A stretch of 64,000 nucleotides of DNA from CAINVV01 sp037137375 (GTDB lineage: Bacteria > Bacteroidota > Bacteroidia > Bacteroidales > Prolixibacteraceae), in assembly GCA_037137375.1 (NCBI GenBank), contig JBAXKJ010000003.1, forward strand, positions 124,001 to 188,000, written 5' to 3'. Positions within the stretch are counted from its first letter, which is position 1; each line of letters opens with the position of its first letter. The notes under the pieces are model-generated. The model saw nothing but the letters and a program-made list of their open reading frames with translations, was not told the origin of the DNA and searched no databases. The translations under genes were made by a program, and so were the position numbers. Shown one piece after another: positions 44,237 to 52,348 of the stretch.

Positions 44237-45397
44237 TTATTTTGGGTTTATATATATTTTATCCTGATCTTTTGAATAGGTGATTGAGGTAGTCTCATTG
44301 ATCACTGACAACACTTCCCCCGGAGAGGTTTTCAAATCCATGCATCCTGAAAAGGTCATATTTTTCAGATCAATGTCACTAATTATTAATTGAATGTTAT
44401 AATAACGGCTCAATTTTCTGGCGATATCCTCCAGCCTTTCGCTATTCAGGGTCAAATATCCCTCACGCCAGGAAAGGTATAATGCCGGGTTCACCTGTTT
44501 TTGCTCAAAATTATTCTCCTCAGGATTGCAGATAGCCATGGTCCCTGGTGAGATATTGAGTCTTGGTTTGGTTAAAACAGAGTTTCTGTTCAACGTAAGT
44601 TCTATCCTTCCTGTTTCCAGTACAGCACTTGAGTTTTTATCATCTGAATAAGCATTTACATTGAATATCGTTCCCAAAACTCTGATGTCAAAATCTCTTG
44701 CGCGAACTATAAATGGTGTATCATTCAAATGTACAACATCAAATACTGCTTCCCCATCAATGAATACTTCCCTTTTTCCATCAGCAAAAACGGCAGGATA
44801 GACAAGCTTCGAACCTGAGTTCAGCCAAATTTTTGTTCCATCAGATAGCGTGATCTGAGTACGCTTTCCATAGGGAACAATGACCGTATTGAAAGTTGTA
44901 CGGCTATTCACTACCTTCTGAACGACTTTTTGAGCAGAATCTACCTTAATATTCTCGCCAGTTGCATCATATCGTATCTGAGACACTTTTTTATGAATCT
45001 GCACCTCCTCCCCATTCTGAAGAATGATCCGGGTATTGTTCGCTGGCTTAATATCTTTAATTGTCTCAGCAAATTGAGCAATCTCACTGGTTGAATGAAC
45101 CTTAAAATATCCAATTGAGGTAAAAAGGATTGCAAACAACAAGGAAGCAGCTGCAGACCACTGGATAAGTCGTTTTCTGAAAGTACGCTTTCTGATCGAG
45201 TGCCTGATATGATTTTTCGTCACCTCCTTTTCTTCACGCTCAAAATCTTCGGAGGAGGTGAGCAGAAAAGAACTGATAGTTTGAGCAATCCGGATTTCCC
45301 CGTTGTCTAGTTGACCTTCTTCTGCATTTTGCGACAGAAACTCTTTGGAAAAATTTTCTGCTGCTAAAAGTTCTTCGGCCCGTATTTTTGTTTTCAT
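44237..45397 (-). CDS. FecR-family anti-sigma factor
   Basis: The 386 residues form a bitopic inner-membrane regulator: cytoplasmic N-terminus that binds the sigma factor (1-80), one membrane helix (about 82-103, WSAAASLLFAILFTSIGYF), a periplasmic FecR domain (about 165-265; TVIVPYGKRTQITLSDGTKIWLNSGSKLVYP, quoted in part as PYGKRTQITLSDGTKIWLN) and a C-terminal DUF4974 domain (about 310-385, YLTLNSERLEDIARKLSRYY). It receives the signal from the STN domain of the adjacent SusC protein and controls the ECF sigma factor encoded 108 bp upstream. Confidence 0.93.
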   Translation of the reverse strand: MKTKIRAEELLAAENFSKEFLSQNAEEGQLDNGEIRIAQTISSFLLTSSEDFEREEKEVTKNHIRHSIRKRTFRKRLIQWSAAASLLFAILFTSIGYFKVHSTSEIAQFAETIKDIKPANNTRIILQNGEEVQIHKKVSQIRYDATGENIKVDSAQKVVQKVVNSRTTFNTVIVPYGKRTQITLSDGTKIWLNSGSKLVYPAVFADGKREVFIDGEAVFDVVHLNDTPFIVRARDFDIRVLGTIFNVNAYSDDKNSSAVLETGRIELTLNRNSVLTKPRLNISPGTMAICNPEENNFEQKQVNPALYLSWREGYLTLNSERLEDIARKLSRYYNIQLIISDIDLKNMTFSGCMDLKTSPGEVLSVINETTSITYSKDQDKIYINPK

Positions 45398-45505
45398 AAA
45401 TTGTGAGTCTTCTCTTTATTCATAAAAAGAATAAAAAGTCCAAAACATAGTTGAAAAAAAGCAATTATTTTTCAACTATTTTACATTCACGTAAATTTCA
45501 GTGGC

Positions 45506-46135
45506 TTATGATAGTGGATTTCTGGTCAGGATTAACAAAAGTTGGATGATATGCACCTTCTCTTCAAGGCTTTTACGGAGTTCCTTTAAGGCAAGGTAGA
45601 TGACAGACCTGGCTGATTCAATAGAGACACCCATGATTTGGGCTATTTCAGGGTAGGAATAACCATGTTCAAATTTGAGCGAGAGTCCTTCCCGTTGCCG
45701 GTTGGTCAGTTTTTTCATGGCTGCATTCATTGCCTTATATTGTTCCTGCCTGGATTCTTCTGCAATAAGGTGATCTTCATGTGAGAAAACCGGAAGATCG
45801 AAAGGAGCATGTACGTTTTCGTTCACTCCCAGAGGGATCACTTTTACCTGAGACTTGTAAATAATTCGCCGAAGGGATCTGAATAAATAAAACTGCACAT
45901 TGTTGGTTTCTGAGAGTTTCGTCCGGTATTTGTGCAATTCGAGGAAAAGATCATGTATACTATCTTTTACCAGTTCCTTATTCTTTGAGAAGTGGCTCCC
46001 ATACTTAAACAATTTAACTGCGTACCTATCATAAAGGTTGTAAAATGAAACATCATCACCTGCTAAAAATCTTTTCCAGAGTTGATCTTCCTCATTAAAT
46101 TCTCCAGGTATTAATGACATATCTTTCGTAGGCAC
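45506..46135 (-). CDS. ECF-type RNA polymerase sigma factor
   Basis: The 209 residues have sigma region 2 (about 20-95, FYNLYDRYAVKLFKYG and SIHDLFLELHKYRTKL) and region 4 (about 138-190, LTNRQREGLSLKFEHGYSYPEIAQIMGVS, of which EIAQIMGVSIESARSVIY is the helix-turn-helix). This is the FecI-like group that pairs with FecR and SusC/SusD in Bacteroidota. It is transcribed ahead of fecR. A minus-strand -7 box TAGATTTG lies about 30 bp upstream of the start, so basal expression is by the primary sigma factor. Confidence 0.93.
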   Translation of the reverse strand: MPTKDMSLIPGEFNEEDQLWKRFLAGDDVSFYNLYDRYAVKLFKYGSHFSKNKELVKDSIHDLFLELHKYRTKLSETNNVQFYLFRSLRRIIYKSQVKVIPLGVNENVHAPFDLPVFSHEDHLIAEESRQEQYKAMNAAMKKLTNRQREGLSLKFEHGYSYPEIAQIMGVSIESARSVIYLALKELRKSLEEKVHIIQLLLILTRNPLS

Positions 46136-46164
46136 GGTGTTAAAGTTAATCTGCTAGTAAAGAT

Positions 46165-46172
46165 CAAATCTA
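46165..46172 (-). promoter_or_regulatory. -7 element of the ECF sigma gene
   Basis: Minus-strand TAGATTTG is a full match to TAnnTTTG about 30 bp before the start codon; the -33 box is unclear. Confidence 0.45.
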
Positions 46173-46321
46173 ATAATAATCTTAAATGAAATTCATTTTA
46201 ACCACCAAGGGAAGAATGTTATTCCGAATCTGAAAGCATTAAGTTCTTTGCCAAATTAGTGTGAAATGTCATTTGATCCGTGAACGTTTGATTTGAGTTA
46301 AACAGAGGGTTAAACCAAACA

Positions 46322-46352
46322 TAAAAAAAGACCTCAGATTTCTCTGAAGTCT
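46322..46352 (-). terminator. terminator of the tRNA-Val gene
   Basis: Stem arms 46329-46338 and 46343-46352 (10 bp, one mismatch, 4-nt loop) begin 1 bp past the encoded CCA and are followed on the minus strand by seven T residues (complement of 46322-46328). Confidence 0.8.
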
Positions 46353-46353
46353 C

Positions 46354-46431
46354 TGGTGGGAACTGTTGGAATCGAACCAACGACCCTCTGCTTGTAAGGC
46401 AGATGCTCTAAACCAACTGAGCTAAGCTCCC
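46354..46431 (-). tRNA. tRNA-Val (anticodon UAC)
   Basis: On the minus strand a full cloverleaf can be drawn: acceptor GGGAGCT paired with AGTTCCC (one G-U), D arm CTCAGTTGG, anticodon stem TCTGC/GCAGA around the loop CTTACAA (anticodon TAC), and T arm with GTTCGATTC. The discriminator A and the 3' CCA are encoded. It is solitary, not part of a tRNA cluster. Confidence 0.95.
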
Positions 46432-46533
46432 TTCTTTCTTTAAAAGTGTTGCAAATATAAACCCTTTTTTAGCTTTAGCAATAAAAACACATCAAAAAAA
46501 GAAGGAATTTTTTAAAGCACCTGAAATTTTCTC

Positions 46534-47202
46534 TTATCTGTTGGTATACAAGGGCTGCAGCGATTCCATGGATTCCAAATATTGCCCATAACGCTTTAAT
46601 TCGGCGGTTCTTTCCTCCTGACTCATCCTCGCAGGACCCCAGCTGATGAACGGCGGAAGCACTGTCATCCCGGCAAAATAGAACATTCCGTGGTGTATCG
46701 GGTACAAGATGACTGCCGGATCCCCATTGCCTTTAGCCGTATAAGCGATTTCCGGTCCACCGGTCGTCATGGTAATGAAGGCTGTTTTTTCTTTGAAAGT
46801 CCCATTCTCATAAACACCCCGACCATCACCGTAGACCAAACCCATCGCAAAGACCCTGTCGACCCATCCCTTGAGAATCGCAGGTAAACCAAACCACCAA
46901 AGAGGAAAATTGAAGATGAGAATATCGCACCAGACCAGCTTGTCCATTTCGACCTTCAAATCCTCAGTAAAACATTTGGTTTTGCAGGCATTTACCTGCT
47001 CCAGCTGATATTTGAAGAAGTCTGGGTTGTTCAAAGATTTGAAGTCACGCCGGTCTCCAACCGGATCAAACCCCATCGCATAGAGGTCGCTTTCAATCAC
47101 AATATTCCCCTTTTCTTCAAAATATTGCCTTGCAACATTTCTTAAACCGGAGCAAAATGATTGCTGCTCCGGATGCGCGTGAACGATTAATATTTTTTTC
47201 AT
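46534..47202 (-). CDS. NAD(P)H-dependent quinone oxidoreductase (flavodoxin-2 fold)
   Basis: A FAD/FMN oxidoreductase of the NQO1/MdaB/KefF group, 222 residues from the chosen start. The fold's blocks are visible: MKKILIVHAHPEQQSFCSGL (phosphate loop region, 1-20), DLYAMGFDP (about 41-49), DILIFNFPLWWFGLPAILKGW (core FNFPLWWFGLPAILKGW, about 94-110) and DRVFAMGLVYGDG (about 111-123). An upstream frame extends to 47262, but the family begins at the MKKILIV strand, so the ATG at 47202 is preferred. It likely reduces quinones or other electrophiles in the cytoplasm. Confidence 0.88.
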   Translation of the reverse strand: MKKILIVHAHPEQQSFCSGLRNVARQYFEEKGNIVIESDLYAMGFDPVGDRRDFKSLNNPDFFKYQLEQVNACKTKCFTEDLKVEMDKLVWCDILIFNFPLWWFGLPAILKGWVDRVFAMGLVYGDGRGVYENGTFKEKTAFITMTTGGPEIAYTAKGNGDPAVILYPIHHGMFYFAGMTVLPPFISWGPARMSQEERTAELKRYGQYLESMESLQPLYTNR

Positions 47203-47307
47203 TTGACCGCGAAATTCATTATTAATGCGTATTAGTAATGTATGAGTCTTTCTGTAAAACAACCATTCCCATACAATTTACTTTTACGAAAAAAATCAGA
47301 ATTGTTT

Positions 47308-47943
47308 TCAAAAAATCGTTCCCAAAGAAAGATTCCATACTTGGAGCGTGTCGGAACCGAAAGATTTTTTAATTTTTGAAAGGAAGAATTCGACCTGCAT
47401 CGGGGCGCAAGGAGACCATATGGAATCTTTTGATGGCGCACTTTGTATACGCCTTGAAAAAGCTAACCGGCCTTTATAAGTGTTTTTGGTTGTAAAATGT
47501 AACTGTTCAGAAATCCTGATCGAATCTAAAACGATCTTTTTGGAGACTGGAAACGCTTCGGATCCTATCAATTTATTAATAGGGAAACTTCTGTCCTCTT
47601 TTTCACTCAAGAGCCTGCGATTGACTCCGGTTGTATCTGAAATAAACAAATTTACGACCATCATTTTGGACTGTTCCCTAAAAGAGCTGTCCATAGAGCT
47701 ATCTAACAATATATTCAGATAGTCTGATAAGTCAGTCAATTTCTGTTTGGCTTTGGACTCAAAGGCAGACAAAGATTTTTCAGGTATGAATTCCGACACA
47801 AATTCATTTCTTATTTCAGTTTTTTCATTTGAAAGTTTCTCCGCCAATGGTATCTCGCCATTTTGGCCTCCTTCATTGCACGACTTCGAACACAGGGTAA
47901 TGTAACAAAGTATCGCAGTAACCAGGTATATAAATCTTCTCAT
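47308..47943 (-). CDS. predicted lipoprotein of unknown function
   Basis: Not recognised. The 211 residues have a hydrophobic N-terminus with a Cys-rich end (AILCYITLCSKSCNEGGQ), probably a lipobox at Cys18 or Cys22, then a charged helical region (about 35-85) and a short C-terminal beta region (VEFFLSKIKKSF, LQVWNLSLGTIF). The start overlaps the upstream membrane protein gene by 4 bp, so the two are translated together. Confidence 0.6.
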   Translation of the reverse strand: MRRFIYLVTAILCYITLCSKSCNEGGQNGEIPLAEKLSNEKTEIRNEFVSEFIPEKSLSAFESKAKQKLTDLSDYLNILLDSSMDSSFREQSKMMVVNLFISDTTGVNRRLLSEKEDRSFPINKLIGSEAFPVSKKIVLDSIRISEQLHFTTKNTYKGRLAFSRRIQSAPSKDSIWSPCAPMQVEFFLSKIKKSFGSDTLQVWNLSLGTIF

Positions 47944-48884
47944 TTGTTTTTCTCCTTTTGTCTGAAACGAATCAATGAGATTTTCTCATTCTGATATTTT
48001 GTATCCAGAATATCAATATCCTTCAATCCCGTTGAAGGAAGGGTCAGTTTGTTGATAAACTCTTGTTTGTTAAAGAGTTCTACCCCAATGGCATCCTTGT
48101 CATAAACCTGGTAAATCAAAGCGCTGTCTGCAATCATCTGGCTAAGCTGTTCTCTTCTTTTCTTCCAGTCTTTCACATTCATGGTCGAAAAGTATTGAAT
48201 CATCATGGCATAATTATCCGGCTGAAGTTGAATGATTTCATACCTATTGAATTTATCCAGGAGTCTAAGAATTGTATCTGTCAGGTAATAAGGTGATTTT
48301 ACGATAAAACGGATATTAGCTTTAACCGTTTTCAGGGAGAAATTGCCATCCTGATTGCATAAGTAACTTTTAGGAGACTCTCCAACTCCAAGAACACTTA
48401 CCTCAATTATCGCGTTAGAAATCGGCTTCCTGGTATCAGCATCGTAAAACTGAAATTTATAATCCTTGTTGCTGAAGGTTTTAAAAAGTAAATAAAATAG
48501 TAATAAGGAAGTTAGTACTAAAAGCGGTACATAAATAAAATACCTGTTTGCAGAAATTGAAGGCGGTTTGACATTACTTTTGACGGAATGATGGTATTTA
48601 AAATCTTCCCAGTTAAGGTAATCGGCATATTTGCTTAACAAATTGAGAATATCGATGCGCGGCAAAGTCTTCTTTTCAGTTTTTATGTGACTATAGAACC
48701 ATTTTTCACTTACATGCGCATTCACTTTTTGTAGCAGCTCTTCCTGAAAATTAGATATTTCCTGACCTTTCCATTCTGAAATTGATGGATTAATTCCCGG
48801 ATAAGATTGCTGCATTTTGTGCACAATCTTTTCCTTTAACAGGTCAAAAGTTTGATATTCAGGGCTATTTCCCATTGGAGCCAC
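47940..48884 (-). CDS. single-pass membrane protein with N-terminal cytoplasmic domain
   Basis: The 314 residues have a cytoplasmic part (1-115) that contains WFYSHIKTEKKTLPRIDILNLL (core FYSHIKTEKKTLPRIDIL) and SKYADYLNWEDFKYH, a pattern I associate with a recurrent N-terminal domain in Bacteroidota proteins (often read TLKRLWGY..PR..TLDILARYAGY.SW.DF). One membrane helix follows (about 119-138, YFIYVPLLVLTSLLLFYLLF), then a periplasmic CarboxypepD_reg-like beta domain (about 143-210) and a C-terminal helical tail. This layout suggests a transmembrane sensor or anchor. It is divergent from the 49037 gene. Confidence 0.6.
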   Translation of the reverse strand: MAPMGNSPEYQTFDLLKEKIVHKMQQSYPGINPSISEWKGQEISNFQEELLQKVNAHVSEKWFYSHIKTEKKTLPRIDILNLLSKYADYLNWEDFKYHHSVKSNVKPPSISANRYFIYVPLLVLTSLLLFYLLFKTFSNKDYKFQFYDADTRKPISNAIIEVSVLGVGESPKSYLCNQDGNFSLKTVKANIRFIVKSPYYLTDTILRLLDKFNRYEIIQLQPDNYAMMIQYFSTMNVKDWKKRREQLSQMIADSALIYQVYDKDAIGVELFNKQEFINKLTLPSTGLKDIDILDTKYQNEKISLIRFRQKEKNK

Positions 48885-48918
48885 TTATGTTAACAGTACA
48901 GATTCGTTAAGGTTTTTA

Positions 48919-48948
48919 TTTACAAGTGTTTTACAAATAGTTTACAAG
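48919..48948. promoter_or_regulatory. three TTTACAA direct repeats at 11-bp spacing
   Basis: TTTACAAG (48919), TTTACAAA (48930) and TTTACAAG (48941) start exactly 11 bp apart, one helical turn, in the divergent interval between the 47940 and 49037 genes. They look like a multi-copy binding site. Confidence 0.45.
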
Positions 48949-48979
48949 ACTCTTGCAAACCCAAAAACAGAGATGATTA

Positions 48980-48987
48980 TAATTTTG
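48980..48987 (+). promoter_or_regulatory. -7 element of the tetratricopeptide gene
   Basis: TAATTTTG matches TAnnTTTG about 50 bp before the ATG at 49037; the direct repeats lie just upstream, in a suitable place for a regulator. Confidence 0.4.
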
Positions 48988-49036
48988 ATTCCCAGAGTAC
49001 AAATATATTTTTTTGTTCAATTTAAAAATTAGTCTT

Positions 49037-50113
49037 ATGAAAAAACCAATCTTGCTGATTATTTTATTGGTGGGCACCCTGACTTTCAGTGCAACAGCGA
49101 GTGTAGGCCCGGACAAAGAGGTTCTCAAAGCCTTTGAATTACGCATGAGCGGAAAGGTCGATGAGGCCAAACTATTACTGGATGGGATTCTCAAAAAGGA
49201 CTCCACAAATGCTTTAGCGCATTATGAAATGGCAAGACTGAAACATTACTTGCTTACCGGCGGCGGAGGGCTTAACATCGACGACATCCTCGGTAGTATT
49301 AACAAGGCCGTTACATACGATTCTCAGAATTCCACTTTTGCCTATTACAAAGGAATCGTACTGTTTCTTAATGCATTTATGGCCATGCAAACAGGAACCG
49401 GGGAGGTGAAAAAAAGAATAGAGGCGATCTGTGTCCAGTTTAAAAAGGTTCTGTCCATGAAATCCGATTACCATGAAGCTGCCCTTTATTTGGTGGAGAT
49501 TTACGGGATGCTTCCCAAAGATATGGGGGGAGATAGTTTAATAGCGCAGGAATATGCAGCCGGTCTGGAGGCGAAAAGTAAATATTTTGGAGCCAGGGCC
49601 AGAGCAGTATTGGTTTCAAAAGGGACAGATATGGTGAAATTTTGGCTTGAAAGGGTCAACACGGATAATAAAAACGCTGATTTACTTACCGAGTTGGGTA
49701 AAGCATACCTAAACAATGATGATCTGGTAAATGCTGAAAAGTATTTCGATGAGGCAATAAAATCAGATACCTCCAAAAATTATCTAATCCTGAATTTAGC
49801 AAGGTATCACATGATGGTGGTCATGCGAAATCGGGATCTTGCCAAAACGAACCTGCCTTTGGCCAAGACTTTCCTGGTAAGATATTTGAAGACGGTTCCG
49901 GAACCAATTATTCCTTTGAAAGCTTATACGATGGGCTTGCAAACAAGGGCAGAAATGTTTCTCGGTAATAAAGTGGAAGCAGACAAGATTTTAGAAGAGG
50001 CAAAATCTTTGGATAAATATTTTTCAAGGGCTTCGGGCATTCCAACTTTATTGCTTTTTGATTCTCCGGAAAAACAGATGCATAATTACTTCTCATTTTT
50101 TACGCCGTTTTAA
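49037..50113 (+). CDS. secreted tetratricopeptide-repeat protein
   Basis: The protein of 358 residues from the ATG at 49037 has a signal peptide (KKPILLIILLVGTLTFSATA) followed by helical hairpins typical of TPR units: LKAFELRMSGKVDEAKLLLDGIL (its core AFELRMSGKVDEAKLLL), NADLLTELGKAYLNNDDLVNAEKYFDEAI (core LGKAYLNNDDLVNAEKYFDE, about 218-237) and similar pairs. A Gly-rich loop (LTGGGGLNIDD) interrupts the first repeats. It probably scaffolds other periplasmic proteins. An in-frame codon at 49013 precedes the signal peptide and is not needed. The small membrane protein gene follows 67 bp downstream. Confidence 0.75.
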   Translation: MKKPILLIILLVGTLTFSATASVGPDKEVLKAFELRMSGKVDEAKLLLDGILKKDSTNALAHYEMARLKHYLLTGGGGLNIDDILGSINKAVTYDSQNSTFAYYKGIVLFLNAFMAMQTGTGEVKKRIEAICVQFKKVLSMKSDYHEAALYLVEIYGMLPKDMGGDSLIAQEYAAGLEAKSKYFGARARAVLVSKGTDMVKFWLERVNTDNKNADLLTELGKAYLNNDDLVNAEKYFDEAIKSDTSKNYLILNLARYHMMVVMRNRDLAKTNLPLAKTFLVRYLKTVPEPIIPLKAYTMGLQTRAEMFLGNKVEADKILEEAKSLDKYFSRASGIPTLLLFDSPEKQMHNYFSFFTPF

Positions 50114-50167
50114 AACAAATGAAGAAAAACCCATATTTAATTCTTAACTTTATTTTTCACTTAATTC

Positions 50168-50173
50168 AGGAGG
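50168..50173 (+). promoter_or_regulatory. strong Shine-Dalgarno sequence
   Basis: AGGAGG lies 7 nt before the ATG at 50181. Such a consensus is uncommon in Bacteroidota and absent before most genes in this window, so it supports this start and suggests efficient or unusual translation. Confidence 0.7.
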
Positions 50174-50180
50174 CAATATT

Positions 50181-50585
50181 ATGTTAGAGTATGTTCATAA
50201 ACACATCGTTGCAGAATTGCAACAGAGTGCAAAGACGGATATGATTTTTATCCTTTCTTCAATTCTGCTCAATCTTATGACACTTGGGATTAACTCAGGA
50301 ATGGTCCAGAAATCAAGAACAGACGACACCGTACTGGCTGTAATGTTCATTTTTGTTGGACTTGTTTTGCTTATCAATGTGGTGGCCATCTTCGGTTTAT
50401 TGAAGGGAAAGCAAACACGTACAAAACTTTTGACCGGAATCATTGAAATGTATCGCGATCAGAAGGTAGATAAATACTACGATTCTTCTCTCTTGTCGAG
50501 CTATAGTGTCAGATACAATCTTTTTATTATGGTAGTAGTTTGCACCGGTGTCATTGCTATCGTTGTGCCATTTGTAATGAGATAG
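50181..50585 (+). CDS. small membrane protein with about three helices
   Basis: Not recognised. The 134 residues contain membrane segments at about 22-40 (IFILSSILLNLMTLGI), 52-74 (VLAVMFIFVGLVLLINVVAIFGLL) listed by core FIFVGLVLLINVVAIFGLL, and 112-132 (LFIMVVVCTGVIAIVVPFV), with a soluble basic region of about 35 residues between the last two. It has an unusually good Shine-Dalgarno sequence. It follows the TPR gene by 67 bp and is followed by a bidirectional terminator. Confidence 0.65.
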   Translation: MLEYVHKHIVAELQQSAKTDMIFILSSILLNLMTLGINSGMVQKSRTDDTVLAVMFIFVGLVLLINVVAIFGLLKGKQTRTKLLTGIIEMYRDQKVDKYYDSSLLSSYSVRYNLFIMVVVCTGVIAIVVPFVMR

Positions 50586-50622
50586 AAACTATCATATTGC
50601 TGATCAGCTTACTTTAAATAAC

Positions 50623-50652
50623 AAATGCCATGGCTTCAACCATGGCATTTGA
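50623..50652. terminator. bidirectional terminator
   Basis: Perfect 12-bp inverted repeat CAAATGCCATGG (50623-50634) and CCATGGCATTTG (50641-50652), 6-nt loop, between convergent genes. The T-run is short. Confidence 0.65.
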
Positions 50653-50675
50653 CTTGAAATTCCAGTCTTATCTGA

Positions 50676-52283
50676 CTATTTCAACGAGGCAAAGAAGTCA
50701 TTCCCCTTGTCGTCGACAATGATAAAAGCAGGAAAATCCACTACCGTGATTTTGCGGACTGCCTCCATACCCAACTCGGGGAAATCGATTACCTCCACAG
50801 ACTTGATGCTGTTTTTGGCTAAGATGGCAGCCGGCCCTCCGATGGAACCCAGATAGAAACCGCCATACTTTTTGCAGGCTTCGGTGACCTGATTCGAGCG
50901 ATTCCCCTTGGCAAGCATGATCAGCGAACCACCCAGGGACTGGAATTTTTCCACATAACTGTCCATTCGTCCTGCCGTGGTCGGTCCAAAACTTCCTGAG
51001 GCCATACCTGCTGGCGTTTTAGCCGGACCAGCATAATAAACCGGATATTTCTTGAAATATTCAGGCATCTCTTCACCTCTGATGATCATCTCATTAATCT
51101 TGGCGTGCGCGATATCGCGTGCGACCACAAGCGTGCCCTTCAGGCTCAAGCGGGTCTTGACAGGATATTTGGAAAGTTCCCTGCGTACTTCTTCCATCGG
51201 CCGGTCTAAATCGATTTCAACGGATGGCTGTAAAAATGGCGCAGTCTTGGGTAGGAAGCGTTCCGGATTCGTTTCCAATTGTTCCAGGAAGATGCCATCA
51301 GTGGTAATCTTCGCCTTGATATTGCGGTCAGCGCTGCAGCTGACGCCAATCCCAACCGGACAGGAGGCTGCATGCCTGGGCAAGCGGATTACCCGCACAT
51401 CGTGCACGAAATATTTTCCGCCGAACTGGGCGCCGATTTCGCTCTTCTGACAGATATCCGTGATCTTTTCTTCCCATTCCAGATCCCTGAAGGCCTGACC
51501 TCCTTCGTTGCCGGAAGTTGGCAGATGATCATAATATCCTGCCGACGCCTTCTTCACCGTTGCCAGGTTCGCCTCGGCCGAAGTGCCGCCAATGACAATG
51601 GCCAGATGATACGGCGGACAGGCGGAAGTCCCCAAATCCTTGATTTTTTCCTTGACAAATTTCGTTAGCGTCTCCTCATTCAGAAGTGACTTTGTCATTT
51701 GGTACAGATAAGTCTTATTGGCCGATCCACCTCCTTTGGTGATGAACAGAAACTCGTAGGAATTGCCCTCAGTAGCATAAATATCTATCTGTGCCGGAAG
51801 GTTGTTTCCGGTGTTTTTCTCGTCGAACATGGTCAGCGGCACGACCTGCGAATAACGAAGATTACGATCCCGGTAGGTCTCGAAAATACCTTTAGAGATG
51901 GCTTCGGAATCGTCCATGCCAGTCCAGACATTCTCACCTTTCTTACCGATGACAATCGCTGTGCCGGTATCCTGACAGGTAGGTAACTCACCTTCAGCGG
52001 AGACGACCTGGTTCAGTAACATGGTGTAAGCCACGAAGATATCGTTGTCGCTGGCTTCCGGGTCTTTCAAAATGCCGGACAGTTTTTCTAGATGGGAGGC
52101 TCTCAGGTAAAAAGAAACATCCGCGAAGGCTTCCCTGGAAAGGAGTTCAAGTCCCTCGGGAGCAATCTGTAGAATTTTTCTTCCTTCGACTTCGATGGTC
52201 TTTACGAAATCTTTTGTAAGTAGCTTGTATTGAGTAGTATCCTGAGCAACAGGAAAGGGTTTTTGGTAACTAAATCCAGCCAT
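50676..52283 (-). CDS. fum: fumarate hydratase, class I (iron-sulfur)
   Basis: Class I fumarase interconverts fumarate and malate with a [4Fe-4S] cluster. From the ATG at 52283 the protein has 535 residues, close to other single-chain class I enzymes. Visible blocks: LPTCQDTGTAIVIGKKGENVW (core TCQDTGTAIVIGK, with a cluster Cys), GGGSANKTYLYQ, GTSACPPYHLAIVIGG (a second cluster Cys region) and the C-terminal FGPTTAGRMDSYVEKFQ and GNRSNQVTEACKKYGG. A longer frame to 52325 exists, but the -7 box at 52330-52323 would put the transcript start downstream of it. Alone on its strand. Confidence 0.93.
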   Translation of the reverse strand: MAGFSYQKPFPVAQDTTQYKLLTKDFVKTIEVEGRKILQIAPEGLELLSREAFADVSFYLRASHLEKLSGILKDPEASDNDIFVAYTMLLNQVVSAEGELPTCQDTGTAIVIGKKGENVWTGMDDSEAISKGIFETYRDRNLRYSQVVPLTMFDEKNTGNNLPAQIDIYATEGNSYEFLFITKGGGSANKTYLYQMTKSLLNEETLTKFVKEKIKDLGTSACPPYHLAIVIGGTSAEANLATVKKASAGYYDHLPTSGNEGGQAFRDLEWEEKITDICQKSEIGAQFGGKYFVHDVRVIRLPRHAASCPVGIGVSCSADRNIKAKITTDGIFLEQLETNPERFLPKTAPFLQPSVEIDLDRPMEEVRRELSKYPVKTRLSLKGTLVVARDIAHAKINEMIIRGEEMPEYFKKYPVYYAGPAKTPAGMASGSFGPTTAGRMDSYVEKFQSLGGSLIMLAKGNRSNQVTEACKKYGGFYLGSIGGPAAILAKNSIKSVEVIDFPELGMEAVRKITVVDFPAFIIVDDKGNDFFASLK

Positions 52284-52322
52284 AGCTATAAATATTGTGT
52301 GAATAAAATATTCTGGTAAGGA

Positions 52323-52330
52323 CAAAGATA
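52323..52330 (-). promoter_or_regulatory. -7 element of the fumarase gene
   Basis: Minus-strand TATCTTTG is a full match to TAnnTTTG, 40 bp upstream of the chosen ATG; the -33 box is weak. Confidence 0.45.
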
Positions 52331-52348
52331 CAAATAGGAAGCGGGAGA

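Noticed and set aside
46136..46431. Integration site or genomic island at the tRNA-Val gene
   Set aside because: No integrase, no repeat of the tRNA 3' end and no change of gene style next to it.
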